This document shows, in pieces, positions 46,301-59,168 of a stretch of DNA of 64,000 nt. The stretch's first letter is position 1; the number at the start of each line of letters is the position of its first letter. Position numbers and translations under genes: made by a program. The stretch lies in the NCBI RefSeq assembly GCF_031755915.1, contig NC_083379.1, positions 28,644,001 through 28,708,000 of the forward strand. Direction: 5' to 3'. The notes beneath the pieces were generated by a model. That model worked only from the letters and a program-made list of their open reading frames with translations. It did no database searches and was not told where the DNA came from. The stretch is from Ziziphus jujuba. Lineage: Eukaryota; Streptophyta; Magnoliopsida; Rosales; Rhamnaceae.

Positions 46301-48240
46301 AGATAATCTATATATCATGTTGTAAATAATGATTTATTTTGTAGATCTATGCTAACAGAATATTTTAGAATGAATGAATTAGATCATCAAGTTAGAAAAT
46401 TATTATACAAAGAATTTCCAGAATATTATCTTTGGAGGTATTAAAAAAGTGACTCCTAAAAAAATATGGACTCCTAAAAAAAAGTGGAGTAATTGGTAAA
46501 ATTGTAATAATTAATCCAATTGGTAACAAGAGGTATTATTTGAGAATATTGTTGAGTCACATTAGAGGCGCAACATCATTTGAAGATTTAAAACTTATTA
46601 CTGGTGTGCAAACTTCATCATTTCGTGAAGCTGTATTATTACATGGATTTTTAAAATCAGATAATAGTATTGAATTATACTTAGAGGAAACATCTTTGTA
46701 TCATATGCCATATATATTTTGCCATTTATTTGCCACTATATTAGTTTATTGTAATTCTCAGAACCCTAAACAATTATAGGAAAATTTTCAAAATGTTATG
46801 TCAAAGGACTTTAAAAGTTTATATGATAACATGGAACATATAAAAACTAAAGTTTTAGATCATATAAATTTTACTTTGAAGTCTATGGAAAAAAGTGTAA
46901 ATGATTATAATTTAGTAGACTATTATAGACCTTCAAACGATTTAGATCAAGGATTTCAAGAAATTAAAGAACAATTAGATATTATTGTTGCTAAAGAAGA
47001 AATATTAGCAGCATAATTTTTGAATACTAAATAGAAGTATGCATATAACATGATATTAGAAAAAGTTTTTTCCAAATAACCTGGAGCATTTTTTATTGAT
47101 GGTCCTACAGATAGAGGAAAAATATATTTATATAAAGTTATACTTGCTACTGTAAGATCTAAAAATTTGATTGCACTTGCAACAGCATCATCAGGAGTCA
47201 CTGCATCAATATCATAAGTGGAAAAATGGCACATTCAAGGTTTAAAATCCCACTTAATATAGAAGATCATAGTAATTGCAATATTAGTAAGCAATCAGGG
47301 CTAGCAATGCTTTTACAATCTATGGCTGATTATATGGGATGAAGCTCCCATGTCTAAGAGACAGTCAATAGAATGTTTAGATAGAATACTAAGAGATATA
47401 AATGACTCTGATAAGTTATTCGGTGGTAAAGTAGTTGTTTCTAGTAGTGAGTTTTGTCAAGTATTACCTATTGTACCAAAGGAACAAAAGAAGAAATTAT
47501 TAACACAAGTTTAGTTTACTCATATCTTTGGCCTCAATTTCAAAAACTTAAACTAAGTCAAAATATGCGAGCTCATCTTGATCCCATTTTTAGTGAATAT
47601 CTGCTACGTATTGGTGATGGAATTGAACAATATATATATATCATGATTATGTTGAATTGCCTTCTAATATGGTCATACCTTATCCACATAATGATGATGA
47701 TGATGATGATATGGCTTTAAATAAATTGATTGATCATGTATTTCCACATTTAAATGATTATGCCAACAATTTAGATACCACAATAGATAGAGCAATATTG
47801 ACTCCAAAAATTGATTATGTAGATGAAATAAATAAATTGTTAATAAATCGACTTCCAGGTGATATTGTAAGGTATTATAATTTTGATGAACATTTAGACA
47901 TAACCGATAATAGTGTAAATAAAGAATTTTTAAATACTTTAGTGCTTAATGGATTTCCTCCTCATGAATTGTTAGTAAAATCTAATTGTCCTATTATTCT
48001 ATTACATAACATTAGTCCATCGAATGTAATGGAACATAATTGATTTGTCGAAGGTTTGATAGAAATATAATAGATGCAAAAATAAGTATTAGTCATTATT
48101 GTGGCAAAATAGTATTTCTATGACGAATTCCATTTGTACCTATTGAAAATGAAAAATCAATGTTCTCATTCAAACATACACAATTTCCAGTTTATGTAGA
48201 GGAAAAACACATGACTCAGTTAAGATTTTGATTAAGCCTA
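43390..48240 (+). pseudogene. Helitron Rep-helicase relic
   Basis: Pieces in several frames keep the order of a plant RepHel. The N-terminal basic region is at 43391-43571, a helitron-like N domain at 44170-45000, and the Rep nuclease at 45401-45784, with FLTMTCNPNW and the HUH box LPHAHLLVIL (about 45662). The tyrosine motif near 46062-46100 reads VKCLHKYIYKGHD. The SF1 helicase has a Walker A region GPTDRGKIYLY (about 47098-47130), where GPGGTGKT is usual, and Walker B LIIWDEAPM (47326-47352). A C-terminal piece FPPHELLVKSNCPIILLHNI is at about 47957-48020. Stops at 44998, 45287, 45782 and 46293, and further on, rule out a functional enzyme. RepHel nicks and unwinds DNA for rolling-circle transposition. 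Confidence 0.85.
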
Positions 48241-50055
48241 ATTTTATTGTTACAAGTGATCATGGACTAATAAAAAATATTGTATACAAAGAATTATTAA
48301 ACTTAGTTAACATATAGTTGCTATCATATTTTAATATTTGTAATTAATTCATTAGCTATTTTTGATAAAGCGAGTATTTTTATATTCCATAATTGTGTTT
48401 TATGACAGAAATATTAACATACAAAGTTTAAAATTTATATGTTGCTTTATTCATTTTGCAAGTGGAAAACAATGGTGAGACAATGCAAATTTATAAAAGA
48501 GATTACTCTGATGTCAATAGATTGGACTGTGAAAGTTACCCTAACTGAAAAGTGAATGCCAAGAACATCATATAATAGTCCTACTAAATATTAAAGACTT
48601 ATCTTTATCGATTCTGAGGTTAGCCTATGTTTATTATTATTAATATCTAATTATTTCTTTCTTATCATTAATTTTTAACGTCTCAAACTATACACATTAG
48701 ATATTAAACAATTGGTATGAACTGTATGCAAAACATATAGACTCTTATTTCATAGAATTAAATATATAATTTTACTGTATGCGAAAAAGTAAAATACAAT
48801 ATCATTTATATGGTTATAGTTATAAAACTTTCTTACAGAAAACTATATTGACTATTATTAGTTTGTTTGTATTAAGATTTGATATATATTGGTTTTCATA
48901 GAAATATAATATATATATATATATATAGTTGGATAATAGATATTTAGACAACATTAATGCCCATCTCCATCTTCGTGTTGAATCTCATTGCACAACGTTA
49001 GGCAGTTGATTCATTTTCAGTGAAAAGATATTTTTTTATTTGATAATTTTTATTAACAAAATGGATGCATACAGATACTAGCTTTTTTTTTCTTTTTCTT
49101 TTTTTGTGGATAAAAGATAGTAGCTTTTGGATACTAATGTAGAGTCAAGTAGGTTATTATGCTAGTAGCCTGAGGCTTATTACGGGTCAGCCTGAGTCTA
49201 ATAAGCCATGCACTTATATAATTTCCTGTAACTCCACAAATATTTTTGGTCACCAAATAAAAACAAAAACACTGATAGTGAATGTCTACATATTTCTTTC
49301 AAAATCTTGCATTGTAACTGCTTAATTGCTAGATTACATTAAATAGAATAAAATTTTCATCCTAACTATACCTTTATTCATGAAATGAGAATCTCCTCAT
49401 GTGCACTTTTAACAATTGATTACCATTTATGAACTTCAGAAAATGTGTTAGTATTAAATTTATAACAACATATATAGCGAGAAAATTGCAAAAATGTTAA
49501 AGCAACGGAACTTATTGGTGCTAAAAACTCTTTATATGATCATTCTTTAAAATTAAGCAGTAACTAAAGAAAATTAAGAATTAAAATAGAAGGTGAAATT
49601 ATTCACCAATCATTATTAACAATTTCGGGTAAATGTTCTTCCATTTAATGATTTTCACAAGAGTTTTTACCTTTTCACAAGAACATGTTACAATATTTGT
49701 ATTCGTAATTTAAATTTTGTTTTATTTTATTTTATTTTTTTACTTCTTATCAGATGGTTTAGATTATATGGATCTAAATTTATGCAATCATAAAATCAAA
49801 CAAAAAAAAAGAAAAAAGAACACTTGATGGACTAACTATTGTGTAGTTTTATTGTTTCCTTTGTACATGTACTATAGCATATCGATCTTTTAATTGTTTT
49901 TTATAAATATAAAAAGGGTACACAAGTCCAAACATGCATTTTCAGTGGAGATATTAAACTGTTTAAGGATCTTTTAATCATATCAAAGGCTTATTACATT
50001 TCCAATGCTTATGTCAAGTTCATCAAACCTGAATTTCAGATTGTGGATAATGAGT
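48241..50055. other. Helitron interior between RepHel and RPA
   Basis: AT-rich, no coding signal beyond short frames. Holds a short TA tract (48907) and an ultrashort A/T insert with a 14-bp duplication (49073-49128). Confidence 0.5.
49073..49128 (-). mobile_element. ultrashort insert inside the Helitron, TTATCCAC tag
   Basis: AGATACTAGCTTTT (49073-49086) and AGATAGTAGCTTTT (49115-49128) match at 13 of 14 bases. The 28 bp between reads, on the minus strand, TTTATCCAC followed by an A-rich run. It postdates the Helitron. Confidence 0.55.
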
Positions 50056-50057
50056 AT

Positions 50058-52565
50058 CAATGGATCATAATGGAAGAACATTGGTTGAAGAAGTTGTGGA
50101 AGAAGATGAATCAATGGTACCTGCTATATACAATTTAGTATCATTTGGCGATCTAAGATCTTATCTGGATTGTGTTGCTCAAATTGGTAAAATCCATTCT
50201 ATAATTTTTTTTTTTTGTTTTAGCTCATTTACACAAATTTCTAATACTTAATTTATCATCTAACATAAATATATTTTAGATTTTATTGCTATTGCCATAG
50301 ATGTTGAACTAAGCAAAGATTTGTTCTCAAAAAGAACAAAGCATAACATACAAGAGTTGGTTTTGATCACTGAAGAGCATAAAGTTTACTTTGCTTTGTT
50401 TTCTTCTTTGTCAATAATATTTCTTTCTTTTTATATCATATCTAAATTATATTATGGTGCAGTCTTAAACCTATTAGGTTGACAATATGGGATCAATTTG
50501 TTACAAATGAATGTGCTGTCATTACAAACATCATTAGTACAAAACCAATTATTATTAGAACTCGTCTCAAAGTAGTCTCCCATAATGGTGAGTCTATTTT
50601 GTAAGATTGTCTTCTTTTATTTTTTTTTTTTTAAAAATTATGCATATTACTTTTTTACAATTTTTTTTCCATTTCGTTATAGGTATCTCATTGTCTACCA
50701 ATTTAACAAGTTCTTTTGTGATTGATCCTGACATTCCTAAGGCAGAAGTGCTGCATGCATGGTGTGTATAATTTATCCTCATTTGCTATTGTTTTGTTTA
50801 TTTTAGGTTACTAACTTACCTTTAATTATACTAAAAATAATCATGGTTTCGTAATTGTGATAACCTTTGGATTGATTTGCTTATCCCATATTCTTTTTTT
50901 GCTAATAAGCGTGCTAGAAATGCACAACATCTTCACAAAATTATTGCTGAAAAATCTTATTTTGTCTCTTCATCGTATTTAACACCTCTATGAAATGAAT
51001 ATATTAAGGAAATTGACTAGATATCAAGATTGCTTAATGTGGTAAACTTTAAACTTTTTATCTTATATGTATATTTATATCTTTTTAAAAATATTATAAG
51101 CACTACCATTTTTTTTTACTGTATTAATCTCTTTTTTTTTTCCTTTTCCTTTTCTTTTCTTTTAATATAGAAAATAAGTTTTTAGGTGAAGGGAATGATA
51201 TCAATCAAAAATCTCAATCAACGATTCTGGTGTATGGCTTGCAATGAATGCAAAAAAATAACTGGAGTTCAATATGAGTAGACATTTACATGTATTTACT
51301 GTACAAATCATAATGTGACTGCTTTACCAAGGTATAAATAATGTTATTTCTTTCGAATGTAACTTATGATTTCCTGGTTATTATTTCATCTTTAGTTAAT
51401 ATCTACATCTTATATAATATTTTATCAATATTTATGATTATATTTAGTATAGGTGTTGTGTAGATGTGACTTTGGCTGATAAATTTGGATTATTGGTTGC
51501 AACCTTATTTGGTAAAAGTGCAGAAAAAATGTTGGGATGCTTTGCTAAGTATCTGATGGAATATACTTTTGAGATATATATTACCACTAACTTATTGGTG
51601 ATGACATAAATTGTGCACATGCATTTAACTTGCCTATATTTATATATTGTAAATCATCATGTAAGATTTATTATTATCAATCTATTACTCAATGTAGGCC
51701 TAAAAAATGAATAAGTAAGTATTTTAATTTTTTGAACCTTAATTTAGTTTTTATTATAAGGGTTTAATTTACTTGTTTGCTTGTTCACTGCTAAATTTGT
51801 ATTTTCTGTATGTACATTTTGATTCTTAGAAGTATCCTAAATATGCGTACTTTATATTAAATATGTCTAATGATGTTATTTATTGTCAACCTTAAAAGGA
51901 AATTATTCACTAAAACTAATAAAAAATGAAGTATCTTTTCTCTAAGTATAATCTTATTTTACATTCTTTTCAATAATATAATGATTTATGTATTTAAACT
52001 CTTGTTCTTTGTTAAAATTTATTTCTTACAATTATTTTATTTTATTTTATCATTGTTTAACTTGTGATTGTTCATATACTACAAAATACGTCATATATTA
52101 TTCTATTAATGTTTATTTTATTTATAGGTTGTAATCAAAGATATAAGTTTCCTTACACTATCCCACAATAAGATTTTTTTCATTAACATAAAAGGGTCAA
52201 AGTATGAAAATCGTGATGGTATAGATTGGAAATCCAATGTCCTCTCTGTTTATGATGAATCAACTGTAACGATGGAAATTCTTACTCAACCTGCTGATGT
52301 CTCTATGGAAGCTAATCAAGAATCTGTCCACTCTCAAATGTAAGTTCATGCCTTGGCTTTGACTAAATCTTCTAATGAAGATTATGTACAACTTTTGCCA
52401 CTGCTTCCAAAGAAGTTGTATTAGTTGCTGCAGTTAAGGAAGTTTCAACAACTTCTCTACAATCACTTGGTAATCTAACTAAGTCAATGTTCAAGTCCAC
52501 TGATGCAGCAACACAAGTTAAAAAGTCAAAGGAAAAGGTAATAGTTATTAAGAAAAGAAAATAGC
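50058..52565 (+). pseudogene. RPA70-like single-strand DNA binding protein relic of the Helitron
   Basis: Exon-like pieces at 50060-50185, 50280-50390, 50461-50585, 50683-50760, 51190-51330, 51450-51575 and 52127-52340. They resemble the OB-fold series of plant RPA1-type proteins: VPAIYNLVSFGDLRSYLDCV, LTIWDQF-like cores, and a C-terminal zinc module (ACNECKK ... FTCIYCTN). An in-frame TAG (51279-51281) splits the zinc module. Plant Helitrons commonly carry such a gene, thought to protect single-stranded intermediates. Confidence 0.6.
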
Positions 52566-53355
52566 CATAACAGCTTTTTATAAGATACAATCTATTAGTT
52601 AAGTTTATCTTTGGTCTTATCCATTGATAGCAAACTAATTATGAACTCTTTTTGCAGCCTATCTTTGGACTTATTCATGCAGACAAAGTACTAAAAAAAA
52701 TTTTTTTTTTTGGGTATGTAAGACATAATTGCACAACCCAATGATAAACAGTAAAATAACACTAACTTCTGCACTATATTGGCTAAGGTAGTTATTATCA
52801 GATAATGTATAACATCTTGAAAATTTTATCATGTGAATTTCTAATGTGTATGTTATATCTATATATTTTGTTATGGTAGCAAAATCGTTTAGTGAAAAGC
52901 ATAAAACATAATGTAATTTTCTTGTTAGTATTGAATATTAACAATATAACATCTTTATATTCCTTTTAGATTTTCATATGATGCATTTAAAATGAGAACC
53001 AACAAGCCAAAAAATGTTAATATCTAAAATATCAATTTTTATGATGAAATTAAATAAGTTTTTCATACATCAAATAATTTAAAAAAATTGTAGTTTCAAT
53101 GAGGTTATGACGACCACCTTCATTCTTATGTAATTATTATAATTATATTCACTTTTAAATTGCATATATATATATATATATAACAACTATTTTCATTACC
53201 ACGAGGATATTCTCTTTTGAAGTAATTCCATATATTTTTCAAAATAATAGTCATGTATATAACTTCAATAAAATTTAAATTTCAAAACTACCTTTAAAAA
53301 TTAAAATATATTTTAAATAAAAAATATATATATTTAGCACTATTAAATCATGATT
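52566..53355. other. Helitron 3' non-coding part
   Basis: AT-rich, with a TA tract (53164-53183). No coding signal. Ends at the proposed terminal hairpin. Confidence 0.4.
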
Positions 53356-53372
53356 CACGTGCAATGCAAGTG
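53356..53372 (+). terminator. putative Helitron 3' terminal hairpin
   Basis: CACGTGCA, one A, TGCAAGTG can fold into an 8-bp stem with one mismatch. It sits 8 bp before CCTAT. Helitrons end with such a hairpin just before CTRR, which acts as the signal that ends strand transfer. It is also close to a G-box core, CACGTG. Confidence 0.5.
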
Positions 53373-53384
53373 GCCCATACCTAT

Positions 53385-54130
53385 TTTTATAAAAGGAATA
53401 GATACAAAATTGACTTTGTTTGCTTTTATTTCATTCTTCTTCTTCTCCTTTCACATTCTATCCATTCTTCCAATTTTTTGTTTTTTTTCACATTCTTTTC
53501 TTTCTTCCAATCTCTCTCTTTTTATTTTATTTTATGGTTTTAGGCATATTTTATACATATATTATTTTTGAAACAATTATTTTATTTTTTTATACATATA
53601 TGATTTTATTTTTTTATTTTTTACATATATAGTCATCATTTCATATGATTTTTGATAAAATTTTAAATTGTTTTCAACTTTAATGAGTTCATTGTGAACT
53701 TGTAAACCATGGTATTTAAATACCTTTGTATTTGAATTGATGTTTTAATCCATTTGGAAAATAACTAGTTTTGAAAAAGTGGATTAAAAATTGTATATTT
53801 TAAAGCATGTTTTAGCATTTTAAATTTCAAAATGCTTAACAAGAATTTGTGATGATATGTATTTCATTATTGGGATGTCTACCTTGTATTCATATGTTAC
53901 AGTTTAAGCATGAAAATCAATTGTTATGTTTTTACAAATTGTTTGGATTTTTGGATATTAAATTTCAATTTATGGTATAATATTTGTTTAGAAAAATGGA
54001 ACAATATAATATTGAAAGCATTGTTTACGTACACTATGCTGTTGTTTTTAATTGATATACCATATAGTACTAGTATATTTGTTAATTATTATATTATAGT
54101 GCACACATTTGCCACAATGTTTATAGTTCG
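53385..54130. other. T-rich spacer
   Basis: No gene recognised. Long T-rich stretch at 53410-53640 gives hydrophobic spurious frames. Confidence 0.5.
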
Positions 54131-55158
54131 CTAAGGATCGTGAGTTGAATTCATCCCATAGGTTTATTATTACCATAATCAATGTTGTTAGAATCAGACG
54201 ATTCACGATACAGATCAGACGATTCGTATCATTTTTCATGTAAAATGATTCAAACCGTTTATTTGAATCGATTTGAAGGTGAATTGTACATTTTCTTAAT
54301 TGAATTGCACGATTTGAATGAATCGCCGATTCATCATTTCAAATTTTCTACGCTTGTTTTTTTCCTGTTTTTCAATTGATTTTAATCCTCCAAATGCAAA
54401 ATACCTTTGAAAAAAATCTATTTGAGAAGTGGAGACTAGAGAGGAAGACAGTGATAATCGAAAAAGATGGAGCAGAGAAGAAGATAATGATGATTTATTG
54501 AAAAAATAGCGAAGAATTAGAAGACCCTGAGAAGAAGATGCAGAAAGGAGAAGAAGACGAAGATGGCAGGGATGAAGAAATGTTATTATTATTTTATTTG
54601 TTTTCTTTTTAATTTTTATTGGTTAAAGTGTTTTGTTTTGTCTTTTTGTGAATTTATTGGTTAAAGTGTAGAAAGTTGAAACAAATAATAAAGTAATTAA
54701 TATGGCAGTGATTCGTGAGTGAATAAATTGAATAAATGAAATAATAAAGAAATATTATTATTATTATTTTATTTTTTTGGTTGTTTATTGGTTAAAGTGA
54801 TGATTATAATAATAAGATTGACATTAATTATAATTAATTAGATTGTTCTATTGTTTTATTTTTAAAAAATAGTATTCATTAAAATTTTATTTTATGGATG
54901 TAGCTATTATTTTAAAAATTATATGTTGAATTTAGAATTAATAATCATATTTACATTGATGAACGTCAGATTGATACTATTATAATTTATTATTTTTATT
55001 ACTATTATTTTTAAGTGTATCTTACGATGGACGTTTCATTTTGATACACGTTTCATAATTTTAACAAAACAATTAACGTTTCGAGTTAGGATTTGACAAC
55101 ATCGGTCATAATATCTTTCGTATACTAAGGATCGTGAGTTGAGTTCAATTCATAGGTT
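54131..55158. mobile_element. element with inverted ends inside a 34-bp direct repeat
   Basis: CTAAGGATCGTGAGTTGA starts copies at 54131-54164 and 55125-55158 (30 of 34 bases match; weak similarity continues about 20 bp further). Inside, ATCAATGTTGTTAGAATC (from 54178) faces a reverse-complement end ACCGATGTTGTCAAATCC (near 55105). The left half is rich in GATTCG/CGAATC motifs. No coding signal. The flank copies contain a stretch resembling the B-box of tRNA-derived SINEs. Confidence 0.5.
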
Positions 55159-56441
55159 CTGTATTGCGATGATGCCTTCTTTGTATAGGTTTCTTCCTCT
55201 CTTTTTACTTACCAATGGTGTTCTAAAATACCGTGTACCATTTGACAATACTACGTATATCATATAGTATATTGTTTATTTTTCTAAATACATTGTTGGT
55301 ATTCTATGTCTTTATGATTTTATTGCAATTTTCATAATTATCATATGAATTAATATTGATATTATTTTATGCCAAGTAATTAAAGTATGTAGGTTTGAAT
55401 TATAATATTTAAATAGTTTTATTATGAAGTGTTTGTTTTGTGATATTTTTTTAATATACAACTAAGTTTTGTAAAATAATTTTAAAAAGAGAACTTTTCA
55501 AAAAAGGGGGATGAGAGATTTTGAGAGAAATGTTTATGAAAATGAAACATTATTTTTTTTTGGGTACTATTTCACTCACTGAAATATCTTTATCTCTTAT
55601 TTTATTTGTTTTTAATTACTTCTTCTAGGTTTAGATTGTTAGCGTATTATTTATATTTCGCATAACTTGTCGTTCTGTATTTTCCACAGTAACAACAATA
55701 TATTTTTTTCCCTTGTTTCTTGTTATTTTTACTTCATATTTGTTTATTACTTGGATTTATAATTACTTTTATAATGCTTTAATCCAAAGTGTGGATAAAA
55801 TGGTGATCCCAAAATGTATGTTTAATAATGGCTTGTACTATAATGGGTATAAATTTTGACTATAGTTGAAAATTTGTATACTATCATGGTTTTATCTATA
55901 TATATAAAGATATTAATTTATAGTGATAATTGCTCCAAAACTTAACAACAGAAAAAACAATTAATCAAATTCTATTTAGTCTGACTCATAGTGATCACTT
56001 ATCAAATAATTGAACAACCAGGAGCAATTTACTTACAATATTAAAATTGATCCCCATTGTTAACTTCCATCCACTTAAAACACTTTCTCTCTTGTATGGC
56101 TTTATGAAAAGACTTATATACCCCAAAATTATATTTAAATTTGTAGTATCAATTATACCCTTTAGATATATATATATATATATACATACGATACAGTATT
56201 ATTAAAATCATATTAATTTATAATATGGGATATATATAAAATTTAAAAACAAAAATGGAAGAAATAAATATTAATCAGTTTACAACAATATCCCTCTCAT
56301 TACTATTGTATTTTCCATAATTTTTTCATAAAGAATATTTTTCACATCTTTGAAAAAGAAAATACAATAAATATATAAACCTCCTAACAAGGAAAAAAAA
56401 ATTAAACCAATATAAAAGGAAACAAATTACATCAATTATTG

Positions 56442-56662
56442 CCATATTGAATAAAAAAATATAAATATAGACAAAATTATGGGAAAGGAAAATAAATTGA
56501 AAAGAAAAAAATAAAAATCACCATATTGAATAAAGAAAATATGAATATAGATAAAATTATGAGATAGGAAAATAAAATGAAAAGAAAAAAGAAAAAATAG
56601 TAATCCAGAATTGAGGAAAATAAAATGAAAAGAAAAAATAAAAAATAGTAATCCAGAATTGA
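56442..56662. repeat. compound tandem repeat (79-bp x2 then 48-bp x2)
   Basis: 79-bp units at 56442-56520 and 56521-56599 both start CCATATTGAATAAA. The 3' part of the second is reused in 48-bp units at 56567-56614 and 56615-56662, each ending AATCCAGAATTGA. Nested, stepwise duplication. Confidence 0.9.
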
Positions 56663-59080
56663 CAAAAATCAACTCTAAATTGCATTCATGAATTGGTGCT
56701 TAGCACAATACATAGAGGCCTAAAACTATTCAAATCAAGGAATAATACAACAATTCTAAAAATATATAATCAACAAACAATTATTTTATATGAAGAAAAA
56801 AATCAAGAAATTGTTCCCAAAAAATAGATGAACAATTACAAGATCTAAATGATGAAACAAGATGAAAAAAAAATCACAAAAAAATTGAAAATATTTGTGA
56901 AAAAAAATTAACCAAATCAATGAACACCTACTAAGAAAACTAAATTAGAATGCATAAAACCAAACTCTAGATCATGATTCTAGCCATGCCTGATCAAGGT
57001 TAATCCTTTAATGATTGGCTCCTTCAGATTCTTCAAACTTTTACTTTTGATTATCAAATGCATCTCGTGTGATGTCTGCACTCCCAATGACAACTATGAG
57101 TACAATTATGCTTGCGCCTCTAGTCAAATACTGTTAGGAAATTGAAAAAGATTCCAAGATGGGTCTTAAGCATATTAAGATAGAAGTTAATTCTCTTCCT
57201 CCTTTTTTTAGCCTCTTATGATTCTTCAAAGCAACAAGAGCTCTATCACGAGGATGAGAAGTTGGAAGGGTTTCCAACTCCAATGAATAATAGTAGGAAT
57301 TAAAGTTGCAAAAGCTTTGCATACCAAGAAAATTTCAAAGCGGTCAACAAAAATTTTAGAAATTTTTTTTCTTTTTCTTCATATTTTTGATCTTGATGAA
57401 GGAGAAAAACAAAAGAGGTTTGTGGTTGAAGAAGATAGGGATGATGAAAAAGGAAAAGAGAGGAGAGAGGAAAGAGAAAGAGAGACCAAAATAAATAAAT
57501 AAAATCATATTTTTCATTATTATGAGACATGTCCATTTACAATTGGCTGGTTACATAACCTAAGTTTTTCTCTACAATGCGACGTCAAATCTCAACATGA
57601 AAAATACCTAGTTACCCTTGTTCCATCAATTATACAGTAAGCAGCTTACAGTAGATAGGTAATTTGACATTTCTAAAACTTCAGGAACCTATTTGCCATT
57701 TTACAAAATGCCAGGGGTGTAAATGATATTAACCTTGTTTTATATTGCATGTATTGGTTGTTTGTGGTTTGGAAGAAGTTTCGTTGAGCTTTCCTGTGAA
57801 GATTAATCAGTGGGATTTCTTTAGGTAGGACCAACGATGGTTTCTAGAATGGCTTACGGACTAAAAATCCTTAATATTAGAAGTCTTAATAAAGTTGGAG
57901 ATTCTCTGATTAAAGAATTTTAAAATTTGTATTATCCTATTATCCTAAAAAATATCCTTCAGGATATTAAAGAATACATCTCAACAACATTCATGGGATA
58001 TATTTATATTAAATTATATATCCCACAAATGTTGTTTATCATGTGTTTTTAAACAAATTTTTTTTTTTTTACATTAGATAGTTACTATATGGTGTGATGC
58101 CCTCTCCCTCCACCCACTTTTCCGCGGCATCTCATTATTTTACTCCACCAATATTGTTCTTAATTTATGAACCACGCTCCAGATGATATGGTATTTTTGT
58201 TTAGAATTCGTAGGGGGTTATCCATTTTGGAATTGCTCCGATTAAAGCATGCTTAATCTTAGAGTTTTTTCAAATCTTAAAACCATCTACTTTAAAAGTG
58301 CATTTATTTTGAAAAGAGTGATTATTTGGACATTTGAACCATTGTTGTTTCACATCCAAATTGTGTGTGATTAGACATTAGGTAATTGTTGCGATAGCCT
58401 TGCATCCCTCCTACACTTCCCTTGACAAACTCATATCAATTTGTTCACACGGTTCATTACATATGAGAAATTTTCTCTAGGCAATGGAGCTTAGGATATC
58501 TTGAGTGACATAAATTTATCTTTCTCTTGACATGCATTGAAATTGATTTTCTTGCTTTCCAATTTAAGATATGCATATTTTGCTTAGGATATCCTAGACT
58601 TCATCGTCCAAAATATTAAAATTAATTATTATCTATAAAAATTTCATTATTATTATTATTATTATTATGACTAGCATGCTAGCCACATTATGTTGGACTT
58701 AGTAGCATCTAAGGACGTATAGCCTACCATAATAGCAAAATTGTATATATAATTCTAACCTAATTGGCTAGGTAACTCATATTATGGTGAGTTACATAAA
58801 AGTAAAATTGACAATTCATTGGTGAAGCTAGTGATAATGAGATAAAATAAGAATGATCATAACCAAATTACATTTTTATTGGATAATTATATGGTGGATT
58901 GCTTATATCATCTAAACTTTTATTGAATTTAAAATTTAAATATATTTTCGTACTTATAGAATTGTGTTTTACATGAAAACTACTGTATTTTCTATTTTAA
59001 CTTGCATATGATTTCCTACATAAATTAATTGTTGTGTAAAAATATGACATATATTTGATAGTCCACTAGATATTGAAGAG

Positions 59081-59168
59081 TTAGTTTTTGCTCATTGTCC
59101 ATCAACTTCTTTTTTGTTTGGACCTTAGTTTTTGCTCATTGTCCATCTGCTTCTCTTTTGTTTGGACC
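59081..59168. repeat. 44-bp tandem duplication
   Basis: Units at 59081-59124 and 59125-59168 begin TTAGTTTTTGCTCATTGTCC and differ at three or four bases. Confidence 0.92.

Larger units (their letters stand above)
39783..53384 (+). mobile_element. decayed autonomous-type Helitron (RepHel + RPA), about 13.6 kb
   Basis: The left end is TC after A (39782/39783), running TCTATTACTATATATAAA and then GCGG, the usual look of plant Helitron 5' ends. The interior carries RepHel (43.39-48.24 kb) and an RPA-like gene (50.06-52.57 kb), the typical plant Helitron pair. The right end is proposed at the hairpin CACGTGCA-A-TGCAAGTG (53356-53372, one mismatch), followed 8 bases later by CCTAT, where CTRR is expected; the last base does not fit, so the exact end is uncertain. 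No inverted repeats or target duplication are expected for Helitrons. All coding parts are broken. Confidence 0.7.

Noticed and set aside
57134..57322. Minus-strand 62-codon frame with less AT-rich composition
   Set aside because: Looks coding-like in part, but no family is recognised and no splice partners are seen.
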